Shown: positions 37,446 through 50,600 of the stretch, one piece after another
Position numbering within the stretch: position 1 is the stretch's first letter
Layout: each line of letters begins with the position of its first letter
Assembly (NCBI GenBank): GCA_001643675.2
Contig: LSRY02000003.1
Coordinates: forward strand, 248,001-312,000
Origin: Monocercomonoides exilis
Lineage: Eukaryota; Preaxostyla; Oxymonadida; Polymastigidae
Direction: 5' to 3'
Length of the DNA: 64,000 nt
Translations under genes and position numbers: made by a program
The notes under the pieces: model-generated
The model's input: the letters and a program-made list of their open reading frames with translations, nothing else
The model's database searches: none
What the model was told of the DNA's origin: nothing

Positions 37446-37778
37446 TAAAATGAAATAATATTTATGAAAATATTACGATAGAGATCAAATTATTTTTATA
37501 ATTCAATTTTTTTTTCTCATCATTATTTTTTTGTATTAGTTGATTATAATGAAAATGTTCGGTCGTAATTTTGACAGAATCTTCAAATAATTAAAAAAAA
37601 AAACGAAATTGATTTTTGAAATAACAAAAGAAAAGAAAATTTTCAATAATTCCAATTTCTTCTTGTTTTTTCACAATATTCATCAAATATAACAATATTT
37701 TAATAGCTTATCTTAAAATTGCTTTATTTATAATTTATAAATATTTTTGTTCTCAAAATTATTATAAGATATGATCAG
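37446..37778. promoter_or_regulatory. Divergent promoter region (FKBP / RRM gene)
   Basis: 333 bp of AT-rich DNA between two divergently transcribed start codons. Both promoters must be here. No specific motif is claimed. Confidence 0.45.
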
Positions 37779-38529
37779 ATGCCCAGACCAATAAAAGGTG
37801 CTCCGAAGCCACCAAAAATACCTAAGTCTAACGACCGTGGAGTTGTATATCTTGGAAGTGTACCACGGGGTTTTGAAGAAACGGAAATGAAGAAGTTCTT
37901 TTCCCAGTTTGGAGAAGTTACACGACTTCGAATATCACGTAATAAAAAGGTTTATACTTATTATTTTTATTTGTTCTTGGAATTATGTTGTCATGATATT
38001 TGTTCCTTGCATGTTTCTATTAATGATCGGCTTTGCTATTATTTTTTGCGTGAATAACTTAAGACTGGAAGAATGAGGCATTATGCTTTCATAGAGTTTG
38101 CCGATGAAAATATTGCTAAAGTTGTTGCACAATCAATGGATCAATACATACTTTATGAACGAATTTTGAAGGCCAAAGTTTGTTCTTTTACGATTTTTCT
38201 TTCAATTTTCATATATATTCTTTTTTTAAATTGGTAAAGTTTGTTCCAAAAGAATTTGTTCATCCAAAACTCTTCTTTCAATGGAAAAAGAAATGGAGAA
38301 AATTGAATAAAAGAGAGATAATGAACAAAAGATTAACCAAAGTTTGTTTTCTTTCATTTTTAGCTATTTATTTCAATATTATTGTGAAACTCAGCCAAAA
38401 ACTGAAAAACAGTTAGAAAAACGAAAATCAAGAATTGCAAATAAAGATAAAAGCAGGGAGAAAAAATTAAAATCTCTTGGATTTACAACAATTATCCAAA
38501 GACCATCAAAGGATTCTCCAAAAAGTTAA
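37779..38529 (+). CDS. NIFK/Nop15-like nucleolar RRM protein
   Basis: Four exons (37779-37949, 38064-38177, 38240-38341, 38395-38529), all with phase-0 GT-AG introns, give 173 aa ending TAA. The RRM spans about residues 20-95: RNP2 is VVYLGSVP and RNP1 is RHYAFIEF, the latter formed after splicing. A conserved C-terminal extension follows (KFVPKEFVHPKLF, then a basic KRKSRI / KEKKLKSLGF-like tail). This matches yeast Nop15 and vertebrate NIFK, which act in 60S ribosomal subunit maturation in the nucleolus. The size is close to the shorter members. Confidence 0.85.
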
Positions 38530-39106
38530 AAAAAATTTTTTTTTCCACTTCACTAAAAGCATCTCACTTCATGCGAAGAAACTTCATATTCTTTCCTAAC
38601 ATTTATGCTGTATATTTGCTAAGCAATCTGATAATAAAAAATAATCACTTCGAAGAGTGAAGCTGCTGTTAAACAGTTGAAAATTGTTGAAAAAAACATA
38701 AAAATATCTTGTTGAGTAGGAACACAAACAAACAAACAAAGGGGAAAAAAAAATGAACAAGTGCACACAATATAATTATAATTACTGAAAATCAGTTAAC
38801 ATTAAGTTGATAAAATCTTATAAAACATAATTTGAAACATCCAAACACTTAAACATCAAATGAAAAACCAAAATATCAAAGGCAATAACTTGTATGTTCA
38901 AAATAAGAAATATATACAACTTATGCAAATAACAAAACTTAAAAGCAATTCAATTTGAAATGATAACTCAAGAATTGCTTTTACATTAAAAAATCTAGAG
39001 AAAAAAAAATGATATGAAATGAATTGATAGAATACACTTTGCAATACATAAAATGAAACGGAAGGCGATGCGATTTTGTATGATTTGATATAAAATTTCC
39101 GTTCTA
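38530..39106. other. Intergenic between convergent genes
   Basis: 577 bp of AT-rich DNA, with nothing coding recognised. It contains the 3' ends of the RRM and GT25-like genes. Confidence 0.6.
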
Positions 39107-40000
39107 TTAAATAATGTTCTGATCATTTTTCCTCTTCTTTCGTGAACAATCGCATGAAAAGCCGAATTGAGAAATTGTACCGGCAACAAAAGCGGTGAAA
39201 CAAATTACAAAATTTTGTATAAATCCTAAATAGTCATTGTTCATTTCTTCGAGAAGCGAAGGAAAACCGTACACATGAATGAAATCAGGCAAATATGTAC
39301 GTAAAACAACATCAGCCATTTGAGGCTCTTCTGTGTTATAAATACTTATCAACTTTTCTGCAACAGAGGAATTTCGAATAAAAATACTTCCAACTTGCGC
39401 AATTGATGAAAGCTCACAATAATTTTGTCTATGAGGCCCAGCACATGAGCATGGAATTGGATCAATGGAGAATATTTCCCAATTAGATGGAAGAGAATGA
39501 ACTGTATTTATTAACGTATCAAATTGAAAATTTTCTAATGAGTCTGGGGAAAATAAAATAAGTGTAATTCCATCTTGACCTTCAGTACGAGTTTTGTCAA
39601 CAATGTTAAAAAACAACTGTAAAAAAGTTTGCCAAGATGATATCAAAGAAAATGCCATATAAATGTGACCAAAATTATGCAAATGTTTTGTAAAATTAAA
39701 TTTTGTTTCAGGATGAAGGTTTGGATTGTAAGAAGGACTCTGTCCATAAGCTGATAAATAAAATAACTTTTCATCAATTGCCGAAAATTTTCGAAAGGGA
39801 ATATTCCGAAAGCTCAAAAGCATTTTTATTTTGTTTGATTGCTTAACGTTAAACGGCTTCTCAACAACTATCACATCTTGCAAATGGTATTGAGTAAGAA
39901 TTTCGCATTGCCTCTGAGTCCAGAGCTCTTTATTACACTGATTATCGCAACTTATCAACTGAAACAACGAAATTATAAAAAATATTATCGATATTAACAT
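39107..40000 (-). CDS. GT25-like secretory-pathway protein, DxD motif missing
   Basis: A single-exon 297-aa protein ending TAA. It has an N-terminal signal peptide (MLISIIFFIISLFQLISC) and a probable C-terminal TM (FIQNFVICFTAFVAGTISQF). The middle follows the layout of glycosyltransferase family 25 (collagen galactosyltransferase/LPS type): a start with FRNIPFRKFSAIDEKLF, a FGHIYMAFSLISSWQTF segment where GT25 has its SHxxxW block, LPSNWEIFSID, and a late VGSIFIRNSSVAEKLISIY segment. Where GT25 enzymes carry the metal-binding EDD, this protein reads LILFSPDSLENF, so catalysis is doubtful. The family call is by pattern and moderate; it could be an inactive or distant relative. Confidence 0.55.
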   Translation of the reverse strand: MLISIIFFIISLFQLISCDNQCNKELWTQRQCEILTQYHLQDVIVVEKPFNVKQSNKIKMLLSFRNIPFRKFSAIDEKLFYLSAYGQSPSYNPNLHPETKFNFTKHLHNFGHIYMAFSLISSWQTFLQLFFNIVDKTRTEGQDGITLILFSPDSLENFQFDTLINTVHSLPSNWEIFSIDPIPCSCAGPHRQNYCELSSIAQVGSIFIRNSSVAEKLISIYNTEEPQMADVVLRTYLPDFIHVYGFPSLLEEMNNDYLGFIQNFVICFTAFVAGTISQFGFSCDCSRKKRKNDQNII

Positions 40001-40291
40001 AATTTGTAAATATTAAGACTTCCACAGCAAAAGAAATCTTAAATAACCCATAAATAATTATTCATAAAAATTTTTCTGTGACAAACGATTTATTTTTTTA
40101 AACAAAAACATTTTTTTGATATTTTCCTTTAAATTTCCAATTAATCACGCTTTCAATTTTGAAAATCAGTTAAAAAAACAATTATCCTTGCCCATAATTG
40201 TATTATAAATAATTTGATTGAAAAAAACTTTTCATGCTCATGTCAAAAGCAAAAGAATTAAAAAATACATCAAAAAAATAGTTTCAAAACT
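40001..40291. promoter_or_regulatory. Divergent promoter region
   Basis: 291 bp between the start codons of the GT25-like gene (minus) and the 577-aa protein gene (plus). AT-rich, with no recognised motif. Confidence 0.4.
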
Positions 40292-42171
40292 ATGGATATG
40301 ATGACAGTGAATGAAGAGATTGAATATTTTAAAAGTGGTTTTTATTAAAAAGTATATTCTTTGAAATTTTTTGCTCATAACTGTCAAATATTTTTTATCT
40401 TTTATTTCAACAGAAATCCGGAAAAAAGAAATTGGAGAATTGGAGCCGCTGCTGATAAGATTTTATCATTTGCTAAAATTATTGAAACCCAAGATTCATG
40501 AGTTCTCCAAATCTTTTAAACACAAATACATTATTAATAAATTGAAGGACAGCTGTGGAGCTATTGAAAGTCCTCGCGAAGTTTTGGCAGCTCGCGTTCT
40601 TGGGGGAATATCCCGAATTTTATGCCTTTCCAGCGATCTTTTTGAAGGAATATATAAAATGAGAATGAGAAAACTATCTAAGCCAGCGAAAAGACTGGCA
40701 AAATCAATTTCACTGTTTTCTGAAGAGGAAAGATATGAAGACATTGATTACGAACTGGGTCATTTGTGCGAACAGGACGATGAAGATATTTGCCTGAATA
40801 CAATTGCTTATTATAGATATCAAACAGTCAAATATGGTATTGAAATCTTTTTTGAGCAGTAATTTATTTCAAGAAATGTTTTAATTATTTATTTCTTTGA
40901 CTTTAGGAGGCACTCCAATTATTGGAGAGGAAAGACATGCTTTTGTTGGGAATTGGCTGTTTAACCTTTTATCAAACAAATATCATTCTGTTGTTATCGA
41001 AACAATCAAAATGACGAAAAAGCTGTCATCACTAAGAGTTTATTTGATATTTGGCAAGACAGTCAAAAAGAACAACATTTTGGCTCTTGATTCGTTTCTT
41101 CCAGATCCAAATGCATTCAATTCCAGACAAGCCTCTGTTGGATTGCCCAAATGCAATTCTTCTGACTGGATTCCGCCTGTGTACTCACGCGGTGCAATTT
41201 GCTGCATGGCATTTCAAGCATTCGAGTGCTTGTGCAGGCTTTCAGCCAAACACATTTATGCATTTGTTCATATATTAACTTGTCAGGACAAAATTGTGGA
41301 AAAGGTGTTTTGCTATTTGTTTGGAAGCTGGACTGAAGAAGAATGGAAGGCTATTTTCCCTGGAAGCAGATTTTTGGATGCAAGTTGCTCTGATATTTAT
41401 TCTTCAGGTGGAGCCAACTTCCAACACATGATCGATGGATTGTATTGCGAAGAGCAAAGTGTGCAAAAAATGATTTCAAAGTTTCAGATGTGTGCAATTA
41501 TGTTCATCAGATGTTTCCTTGTGAAGCAGACTTATGAGTCAATCACTCGATGCATGAAAAGAGATTTTATGAGAAGAATAGCTTCATTGTCTTGTGACAC
41601 GACAAACGATTTGTTGAGACTGGAGGCAGCAAAGGCACTTTTGGATGGATGGGTCTGTGTATCATTGGAGGCACAAATACGTCCACTTCGGGAGGATGTT
41701 GATGAAGAAGATATTGAAAATTACTCGTGCCTTCCGCAACCTTTGCGCGGAGAGCTAAAAGCAATGTTAGCAGAGGCGTGCGAAGAAGAAGGAGTTATTG
41801 ACACGTTGAATGCTCATTTGGCTCCAAATTTATCAGAAGATGTTGTCAAAGCGAAGAAGGATGAACGAATAAGAAGAAGGCTGAAGGCAAAATGTGACCC
41901 AAGCATTTGCCCGGTTTGCGCCATGTATGCAGATGCAGATATCAATTATAATGAAATGGGAAGAGAAGATAAAAAAGAGAAAGAAAAGAGAGTGAAAGAT
42001 ACAGAGGTACAATTTCATGATCTTTTGGATTCAACAGTCAAAGAAGAAGAAAAATATTTTGGACTGTTAAAAAAATGTGTGAATGCAGGTGAAATGTCTT
42101 CAAATGTGTATTCGAAGATTCTGTTTGGTGATGATTGGGCGAGCTATTATTATATTGACGATTGTTATTAG
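40292..42171 (+). CDS. Unrecognised 577-aa protein, 3 exons
   Basis: Exons 40292-40337, 40414-40836 and 40907-42171 join in phase through GT-AG introns and end TAG. The ATG at 40292 is the first in frame. I recognise no domain. The predicted protein is mostly helical, with an acidic/basic middle, a Cys-rich core (GAICCMAFQAFECLCRL) and a CxxC-type pair near the C-terminus (PSICPVCAMY), followed by a charged stretch. No signal peptide or clear TM is seen, so it is probably cytosolic or nuclear. It is well formed (long open exons, matched phases), so a real gene. Confidence 0.7.
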
Positions 42172-42266
42172 ACTAAGTGGAGTCTTTAGACGAAGAAGAA
42201 AAGAAAGATCATTGAAAGGAGCAAAAATGAGTATGATGATTTTCATGAATAATGAAGAAGAAGAAG

Positions 42267-42298
<32 letters not shown>

Positions 42299-44690
42299 TT
42301 TATGTATTTATTTGCCTGTTCAATTGTTCACGAAGCTTTTGAGGACTTCATTTTGGGATATATTTTTTGACAATTTGATACAGAACTTTATTTTGCTATT
42401 TTGAAAAGAATTTTTGTTTATTTTTTGAAAGCTTATGGATTCCTGTTTAAACAAGAATGTTGTGAAGATTTTTCATCTATTTTTGGTAAATTCAAGAAAA
42501 TCTAATGATTCCCAATTCAAATTCTCTTTTTCTCAAAAATTGAGGAAAACAATTTTTGTAATGTGTTGATTTTTGAATAGTTCGTTCGATATTTCTTGAA
42601 AAATTTAGAAGTGAAACGAAATACATCAGAATATTTCAAGAAGATTTTGTAATTTGAGATTGTTGGTGCTTTTAGCCTTCAAACTGTTTGGCAACTGAAT
42701 GAAAATTCAACAAGCTCAAAAAACAGCGTCTGTTTCTGATTTTTCATGTTTCTCTTTATGCAGATAATATTGAATGTTTTCGTTATGAAATTGAAAAAAA
42801 CCACACTTATCAAAATGACCTTCTCATCTTTCTTGTTCAAAGTTTTTCTTTTTCATTTGCTTTTCTTTCTTTCCTTCTTTCTACTGACAGCTTCCCTCTG
42901 ACTTCATCAACATGCATCAATTGCCTCTGTCTTTTGAACTTTGTCATCTCATTCGCTTCTCCAATCTTCTGCTTCTTTTTCAGCCCCATTTCTTCTTTCT
43001 TCATTTGCAACTCTTTTTATTTTGCTTCCATTTTTGTTGCCAATATTCCTTCATCATCATCATCATTTCCTCCTCATATACGCCTCTTTTTGAGATCTCC
43101 TCTTTCTTCATCATCCACTGCGATTCTTCTTTGTTCTTCATTCTGTTCATCTTCACCTTCCACAGCTCTTCATTCTTCTCCTTCTGTTTCTGCTTTGTGA
43201 TTCATTCTCTTTCATCTCTTTTGTCTGTTTGATCTTCTCTCTCTCTTTCTCTCTTTCTTTAATGTGCCTCTGCTAAGAGATCTTCATTCCGATCTCTCTG
43301 CCTCTTTCTTCCTTTCCTTCGATAACTTTCACATTGACTTCCATCACACATGCTTTTCTCGCTTTTCGGTTGTTCGTTCATTCTTGTGATTATAATGGCA
43401 ATATCCTCTTTGAAATATTTCTTATTCATCATCATCTTCTTCTTCCCTTTTCTCTCTTCCTCTGCTCATCCTTTTTAGTTTTTGTTTCCTTTTCTTTTCG
43501 CTGAAATTTCCTCCCTGTGCTTTGCTTCTGGCTCAACTGCTTCCTCCTTCTCCAAAAAAAAAATAATTTCATTGAAGATTTTCTTCAATTCCACTGCTCA
43601 TCACAAGTCAACTTTCTTTTTGATTGTTTTGTGTTTTGTCGGTTGGTATGCTTCTGCTTTCTCCTTCATCAACCCATCTTTCATTTTCTTTTTCACTTTT
43701 CTGGCTTTTCTTCTTCAAAACCATCTAATCTTTCACTCTTTCAATATTTTGGATTAAAAAATAATAATCACTTCAAAAAAAAAAAAATAACGACAGCAAA
43801 CCTTCTAATCATTTTTATAAGCAATTTTCTGTTTTTTTATCCCATTGGCAACTGCTTTCTTCAATTCAATTTCATTATTCCTTCCTTTTTCGAATGTTCC
43901 ATCATCTGATTCTCCAATCATCCTTTCCAGAAGTCATTTCTCCATCAAATGCATCGATTTTATGCTCTTCTGAAAAATGTGAAATTCATGTTTTCTGCTC
44001 AAATTCCATTCTCATCATTGAAAAATATCATTGTTTTTCGTCTGAAAATATCATCTCCAATTCCCTTCCCAATCCCTTCACCCTGGGCACTTTCCATATG
44101 AATTCGCTGGCTCAACTCCATAGTCAGCCTGCACAATGAGATATAAAGCTTTCATTCATTTTCATTCATTTCCGCCTCCTGCCCTGAAAACAATGCAAAA
44201 ATAAATTTCATTCAAAGACAAATAAATATAAACTCAAACAATCTTTCTGCTCCCTTTCGGTCTTTTCGGTGAATTCAGCGAAGCATTTTTATTCAAAAAC
44301 ACTTTCTTAATTCTCCAAAATTATCATGTCTGCTTTACCTAAATCATAAAAACATTTTCAAAAAATGAAAAAGAAAAAAAAAAATAAATTCTCTTTTCAA
44401 GGGAAATCAAATCAAACATTTATCACATTTCCATTGAACAGCAAGAACAATACATGCGCAGAAAAAAAATAGTCAAAAAAAAATATAAATTACATTTAAA
44501 AAATGAAATCGTATTATGAAACAAACATTAAATATGCAATCTTTAAGTAAATAAAATGCCTTTGTCATCATTCGAGATTTCATAAAAATCTGTGAATAGA
44601 AAAAATTCTTTTAAGAATAATTTGATTGATCGCAGGAATAATTAATATTTTCATTTTTGATATGTTTGGATGTCGTTTATCTTGTGGAAT
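42172..44690. other. 2.5-kb intergenic stretch, pyrimidine-rich
   Basis: The + strand is strongly C/T-rich from about 42840 to 44110, with several short frames that share no domain and are not linked by good splice sites. It may be a degraded low-complexity gene relic, but nothing specific supports this. The last part holds the promoter of surface-protein copy 2. Confidence 0.5.
42254..42296. repeat. (GAA)n microsatellite
   Basis: About 14 GAA triplets just past the stop codon of the 577-aa gene, in its presumed 3' UTR. Confidence 0.9.
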
Positions 44691-47600
44691 ATGAAAGGAA
44701 ATTCGACAGCAATATTTTTATTGGCAATAACGTTGTGTATGCTTACCAGAAGCGAAGTAGTTGAAAATACTATCCCCAATGGGCAAGCGGAGAACGTTGG
44801 AAATGCAAGATTCAATCATATCACATGTGCTGAGACAAGTCTAAAAATCATCAACACCTCCTTGTGTGTGACCCATCTCACCATGGCACCTCTCGCTGGT
44901 TGTCCACTCCTCACTGCCCAACACCACTCGGCTGCAACCATCTGCTCCTCCACTTGCCAAGTCAACCCAGCAACAAAATCTCCACTTTTCCTCTCTGCCC
45001 ATGCCTCTATCATCCTCTCAAACTTCTCCCTCACCACCCACCAACCTGCCATCCTCTCCTTCCCCCTCTTCTCCACCCCAAACAATCTCTTCCCAGACGC
45101 CCACTCCCCAATCCCTGCCTCCTTCTCCATCTCCCACTCCTCTTTCTCCTCCTTCATCTCCCTCGTCCAGCCCTTCCTTTTTTCTCCTTCTTCCCTCTCT
45201 TCCCCTTCCCCTTCTCCATCTCCATCCCTTTTTCCTTCTCCTTCATCTTCCTCATCCTCACCCACATCATCTTCTTTTTCTTCCCCTTCCTCTTCTCCTT
45301 CTCCTCTCCATAACCATCACCAATCCCATCCCCACCTCCAAATCCACCTCAATCTCCATCTCTCAAACACCATCTTCTCCAACATCTCCTCTCCTCAATC
45401 CCCTCTATCGCTTCCATTCCTTCCTTCACACTCACTCAACCCATTCATCTCAACCACCTCTTCCTCTTCTTCCTCTTCCACTTCCACCAACACCAATTCA
45501 ATCCCCTCCTTCTCTCTTCACTCATCTCTCTCCATCCACTCAACCATCTTTCTCCGAACTCGCAACCCCATCGATGGTGCCATCCTCCCCAACCTCAACA
45601 GCCCATTCACTTCTCTTTCTGCCTTCAACACTTCCTTTCTCCACCAAACACGCTCTTTACCAAATGCTGCTGTGGTTCATATTGGAACAGAATCTCAAAG
45701 AAAAACACCTGGAAGGTTGACTTCTTTTGATGCTAACAGCCATATCTTCAAATGGTGTGAATGGAATGAATCAAATGGAGGAAGTGATTGGGGTGGTGCA
45801 CTTAAAGTTGTTTGCACAAATGCAAATCTCACAATCACTTCTTGTTCGTTTTTCAATTGTTCTTGCACAGGAAATGGTGAAGGAGGAGCAATATTCTGTC
45901 GATACTTATTGAAAATCAGCATCACAAAATCTAATTTCACAAACTGTTCTGCATTTGGTGGAGGAGCAGCCGCAATATGGCATCCACAATCAAATGCTGT
46001 TTATTCATTCTCAGAAAATAGAGTTGATAGTTGTAAAATAAAAGGCAATTATGGAACTGGTTGGTATTTTGGTCTCGATAACATGCCATCTGATGCAAAA
46101 TTCTTATTCAAAAATTGCTCCTGCATTGCAAATACTGGTGGAAATGCGGCCGGTGCAGTCACGTTTCATTACCCTCCACCACAAAAACCAAAACAATGCT
46201 TGCTCCAAGAGTGCCAGTTCATCAACAACAAAGTCGAAAATCCAACTTCCTATGGAGGCGCTGCTCTATGTTGCACAAACACCTTCACTTGGATGAATGG
46301 AAATAAATTCATCACATTCTGCTTCTTCGATGGCAACACTGCCACAAATGGCAGAGGAAATGATGTGTTCTTTTACGGAAGTGATATTACCCAATCCCCA
46401 TTCCAGCAATGTGGATCAACAACAGAATCAAAAAGAGTGTATAATAATGGAAAAGCTGATAGTGATGTGTACAACAGTTGGCTTCCAATCATCAACCAGA
46501 ACAAAATAGTCTCAAATGGTGGAAGTGATGTCGATGCCTGTGGCAAAACACAGCAAAGCCCATGCGCCACTGTGGAGTATGCCCTCGGATGCGTTGCTCC
46601 CTTCAGCGATGCCTCCCTCTCTCTTCTCGTCTCCACTTTCACTCCCACAAAGACTCTCACATTTCGTGCTCCAAATACAAAAATCACTGGAAACGGCACA
46701 ACTGCCACCACCATCGCCTCCAGTGGCATTCCCCAACCACAAAACTCATATTCACAGTCATCACAATCAGCATCATCATTTTCTTCATTTCCTTCTTCAA
46801 CATCTTCTTCACCAGATCCATCTGCCACTTCTGCCCTCTTCCAACAAACTCAGGGCTCCCTCACAGTCTCTGCCCTCGCCATCGCCCACAACTCCTCAAA
46901 TCCCATCACCCCCATCCTCTTCCACCTCTCCCAAAACTCCCCTTCCCTCAACCTCAACGCAACCACCATCACCGGAACAACCTCCAATTCAATCACAACC
47001 CCCCTCTTCTTCCTCACTGCTGGCTCCCTCGCCCTCAACCACACAGCAATCACTCATCTCACTCTCAACAGCCAGAGCATCTTCCACCTCACCTCCTTCA
47101 CCGCTCCCCTCACCCTCAACTCCTCCAACATCACCCACATCACCTCCACAGCCACCCCCGCCAGCTGTGTCCTCTCCTCTGCCACCTCCCCTGCCCTCTC
47201 CCTCTCCCTCGCCAACTGCACCATCACCAACATCAACTCAGCTCCACAACACCAACAGACTGCCACAGATGGCGGGTGCATCTCATTCGCCTCATCTGTC
47301 CCTGCCAATACGTTTTCAGTGAGTGATTCCACCTTCTTTAGCTGCTGCGTGAGTGAGGATGTGAATAATGGAGGAAAAGGAGGAGGAATATATTTGGATT
47401 GCAGTCTGAATGAAGGAGGATTTCAACTTTCATCGATATCGTTTTCTGGATGCTCAGCAACAGTTGGGAAGAACATGTTTGTGAAGAGCAACAATCTTGT
47501 GGACACTATGAATACAGAGCGTTTTGCATTTGATTGCTCAGGATATTCTAATGATGGGAATGCATTTGTTGGAGAAGATGGGGGGTATGGAGAAATGGAT

Positions 47601-50600
47601 CTTCGAGTGTTTCTTGTTTCTTTGAAGTGGATGGTTGTGTCTGTATCGACTGGTGGTCATGACACATTGGGATGTGGAAATGAAAAATTCCCATGTGAAT
47701 CAATGAAGAGTGGAATTGACCATATTGACAGAAGTGGGACAGTTGGAGAAAGGAAAGTGAAAGTGAAAGATGAAGTGACAATTGAAGATATTTATTCCTT
47801 CACAGATGAACTTGTGATTGATGGATGTGTGAATGAGGGAGATGCCATTAAACACAAGCCTATTCGTTTTGAATCTTCAATCAAAGAGAATTCTGCATCA
47901 TTATCATCATCTGTTATTTCATCAATTCAGCCACTCAGCTTCTTTTATTTGAAGCTGCAGATTCCAAGTCAATTTGTACCAAGTATGAATTCGTTGATCT
48001 CATCGAGTGGGGTTCTTGAGCTCGTAAACTGTTTATTTGAGATCCAATCAATAGCAGATATTGTTCAATACTCATTGATAACAACAACCACTGGAAGTTG
48101 CACATTGAAAGGATGCAGTTTGACAGATTGTTCATTTGCTGTATCTCCATTGGTGATGGCTTCTTCCGTTTTGTTAGAAAACAGTAACTTTTCAAACATT
48201 GCGAACGTAGGCAGTGAAGAAGGAGGTATTGCAAGAGTGACATTAAAAAATGACGAAGATTTGGTGATCAAATCAACAAATGCATCATCTTGCTCACTTT
48301 CATCAAGCAATGGAAAAGGCGGATTCTTGTATTTGGATTGTGAGAATTGTTTGAGTGAAAAACCATTTGTTTTTGATATTGGTGTCACTTTTGAAAATAA
48401 CAATGCAGCCACAGGGAGGAATATGTTCATTTTGGCAAATGATTTAAATACTTCTGTGACAAATGATTCATTCAAATTTGATTATTTGTCAATGATAAAT
48501 GAAAGCAATTTGTTTGTTGGAAGTGATGATTTTCATTCAAACAAAGATTTGTTCATGTTCCTCATTCCATACAGCTCCATTGAGATATTTATCTCATCTG
48601 AAGGATATGATGTTGTAAGATGCGGAAGTGAGAAAGAGCCATGTTTCACAATGTGGAAAGGGATGGAAAACATGAAAAAGGAAATTGGAAATAAAACAAT
48701 TCAGATTGAAGGATCGACAATTATTCGAGATTCATACAATGTGTCCAATTATCAGATCAAAAAGAGTGTAAAGATGGGAGAAGAAGATATAAAAGCGATA
48801 TTGAGTTTTGAAAAGGCAATTGGAAGTCAACTGGAATATTTCATGGAAAATGATGAACATCTTGAATTATCAAATATCCAACTTCAACTGACATCTGGAT
48901 TTGACAATTCAGCCAAAACAATTATTTCAAACAAAAATGGAGAATTGGTAATAAGTGGATGTTCATTCCATTCAGAGGCTGGAGTGAACAATGGATTTGA
49001 TTGTGTGTTTGTGGATGCGATTGGAGGAAGTGTAGAAGTGAATGATTTGTCGATTGAATCATGCAATGTTGGAAACAGTATTTTTTCAATTAACAATGCT
49101 GGAGTTTCTTGCCAGTTGAAGAATGTTCGAGTGAAATTGTTGAATGAAAGCGGAGGATGTCTTCTTCTGATCAAAGGATCTGAATTAACAACAAAGATAA
49201 ATGAAGTGGGTGAGGAAGTGAGTCTCAATATTGATAATTCATCATTTTCAGGAGTGAAGAGAAGTGACAATGGAGCAAGCGTTTTGGAATCGAAGAGTGA
49301 CAAAAAGATTTGTTTGATTGTAAAGGAGAGCAACATCACAGAAGATAAGGCAGAAGATAGTGAAAAAGGAGGGGCGATATTCTTCACATTGGGATCGTCT
49401 GGATCAATGAATATGATTGACTCCAAAATCACAAATTGCAATTGCAGTATTAGTTCAGGGAAAGGAGGAGGAGTATATTTGACAACAGATGAAAGAGGAG
49501 AATTGAATTTTTCATTTGCGGGTATGAAACTCAGTTCAAACACAGCAAGAGTGGGGAATGACATTTTCATTGAATGCTTCAACATCACATGGCAGATCAA
49601 TGAAAGGCAATTCCAGTTTGATCTTCGAGAAGGCCACTATTCACGAATTAATGCGATATATGGAATTGATGAATGTGAATATCCAAGCTTGACAGATCTA
49701 ATTGGATTTGTGACGATTCATCAGAGCGACACAATCATTGTGAGCAGTGTGAATGGATCGGATGATAGGCAATGTGGAACAAATGCTCTTCCATGTGATT
49801 CAATTGATTATGGACTTGTTCATTTGGCATCAGATATTCTGAGTCTGATATTTGTTGTTGAAAAGAGTGTGATTGAAGAAGAGATAAACCTGAAGGAAAT
49901 GAGTTTGAGTTCGAAGAACAGAGACTTGTGTGAAGTTGAAGTGAAATCAAACATTGGAACAACAAGAGAAGCGCTGGTGATAACAACTGGAACAGTCTCA
50001 TTGTTGAGAGTGAACTTTGTGTTTGATCCAAATTTCGTTTCTCAACATGAATCATTAATATCACCAGAGGGAGGAATTCTTGAGATAATGAATTGCTTAT
50101 TCACTTCAAAACAATCCAATGAAGAAGAAAATGAAGCTTTTGCAAACATTCCATTTCACACAATAAAAATGGTAAAAGGAGAATTACAACTCGATGGATG
50201 CACAATATCAAATCTTATTCTTCATGAATCTGCTTTGCATCTTTCATCACCATTTCCATTGGTGATTGATTCATTAACGATTTGCAATTCAACAATAGAA
50301 ACTTCTCTGATAGATATAAATGAATGTGGACAATTAACAATCAAGGATTTCAAAACGGAAAATATCTCAGTTGAAGGAAATGAAGAATCATTGATATCTT
50401 GCTTGGCAATGAAAAAGACAATTCAATTGGCAAATTGCACAATGGGTGGAGTCAGTTCAAAGACCACAAAAGGCAAATTGATGAAATTGGAGAATTGTTT
50501 GGACGTGAAAATGGACAGTTGCATTTTTGATGGGAGTTCAAAGGAAAGAAATGAAAAGAATTCAAATACAGAAGGAGAGATGTGCAGATGGGAAGGATCT

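Noticed and set aside
42912-44139. Plus-strand frames in the pyrimidine-rich stretch
   Set aside because: No domain, no coherent splicing, composition explained by C/T bias. Left as non-coding.
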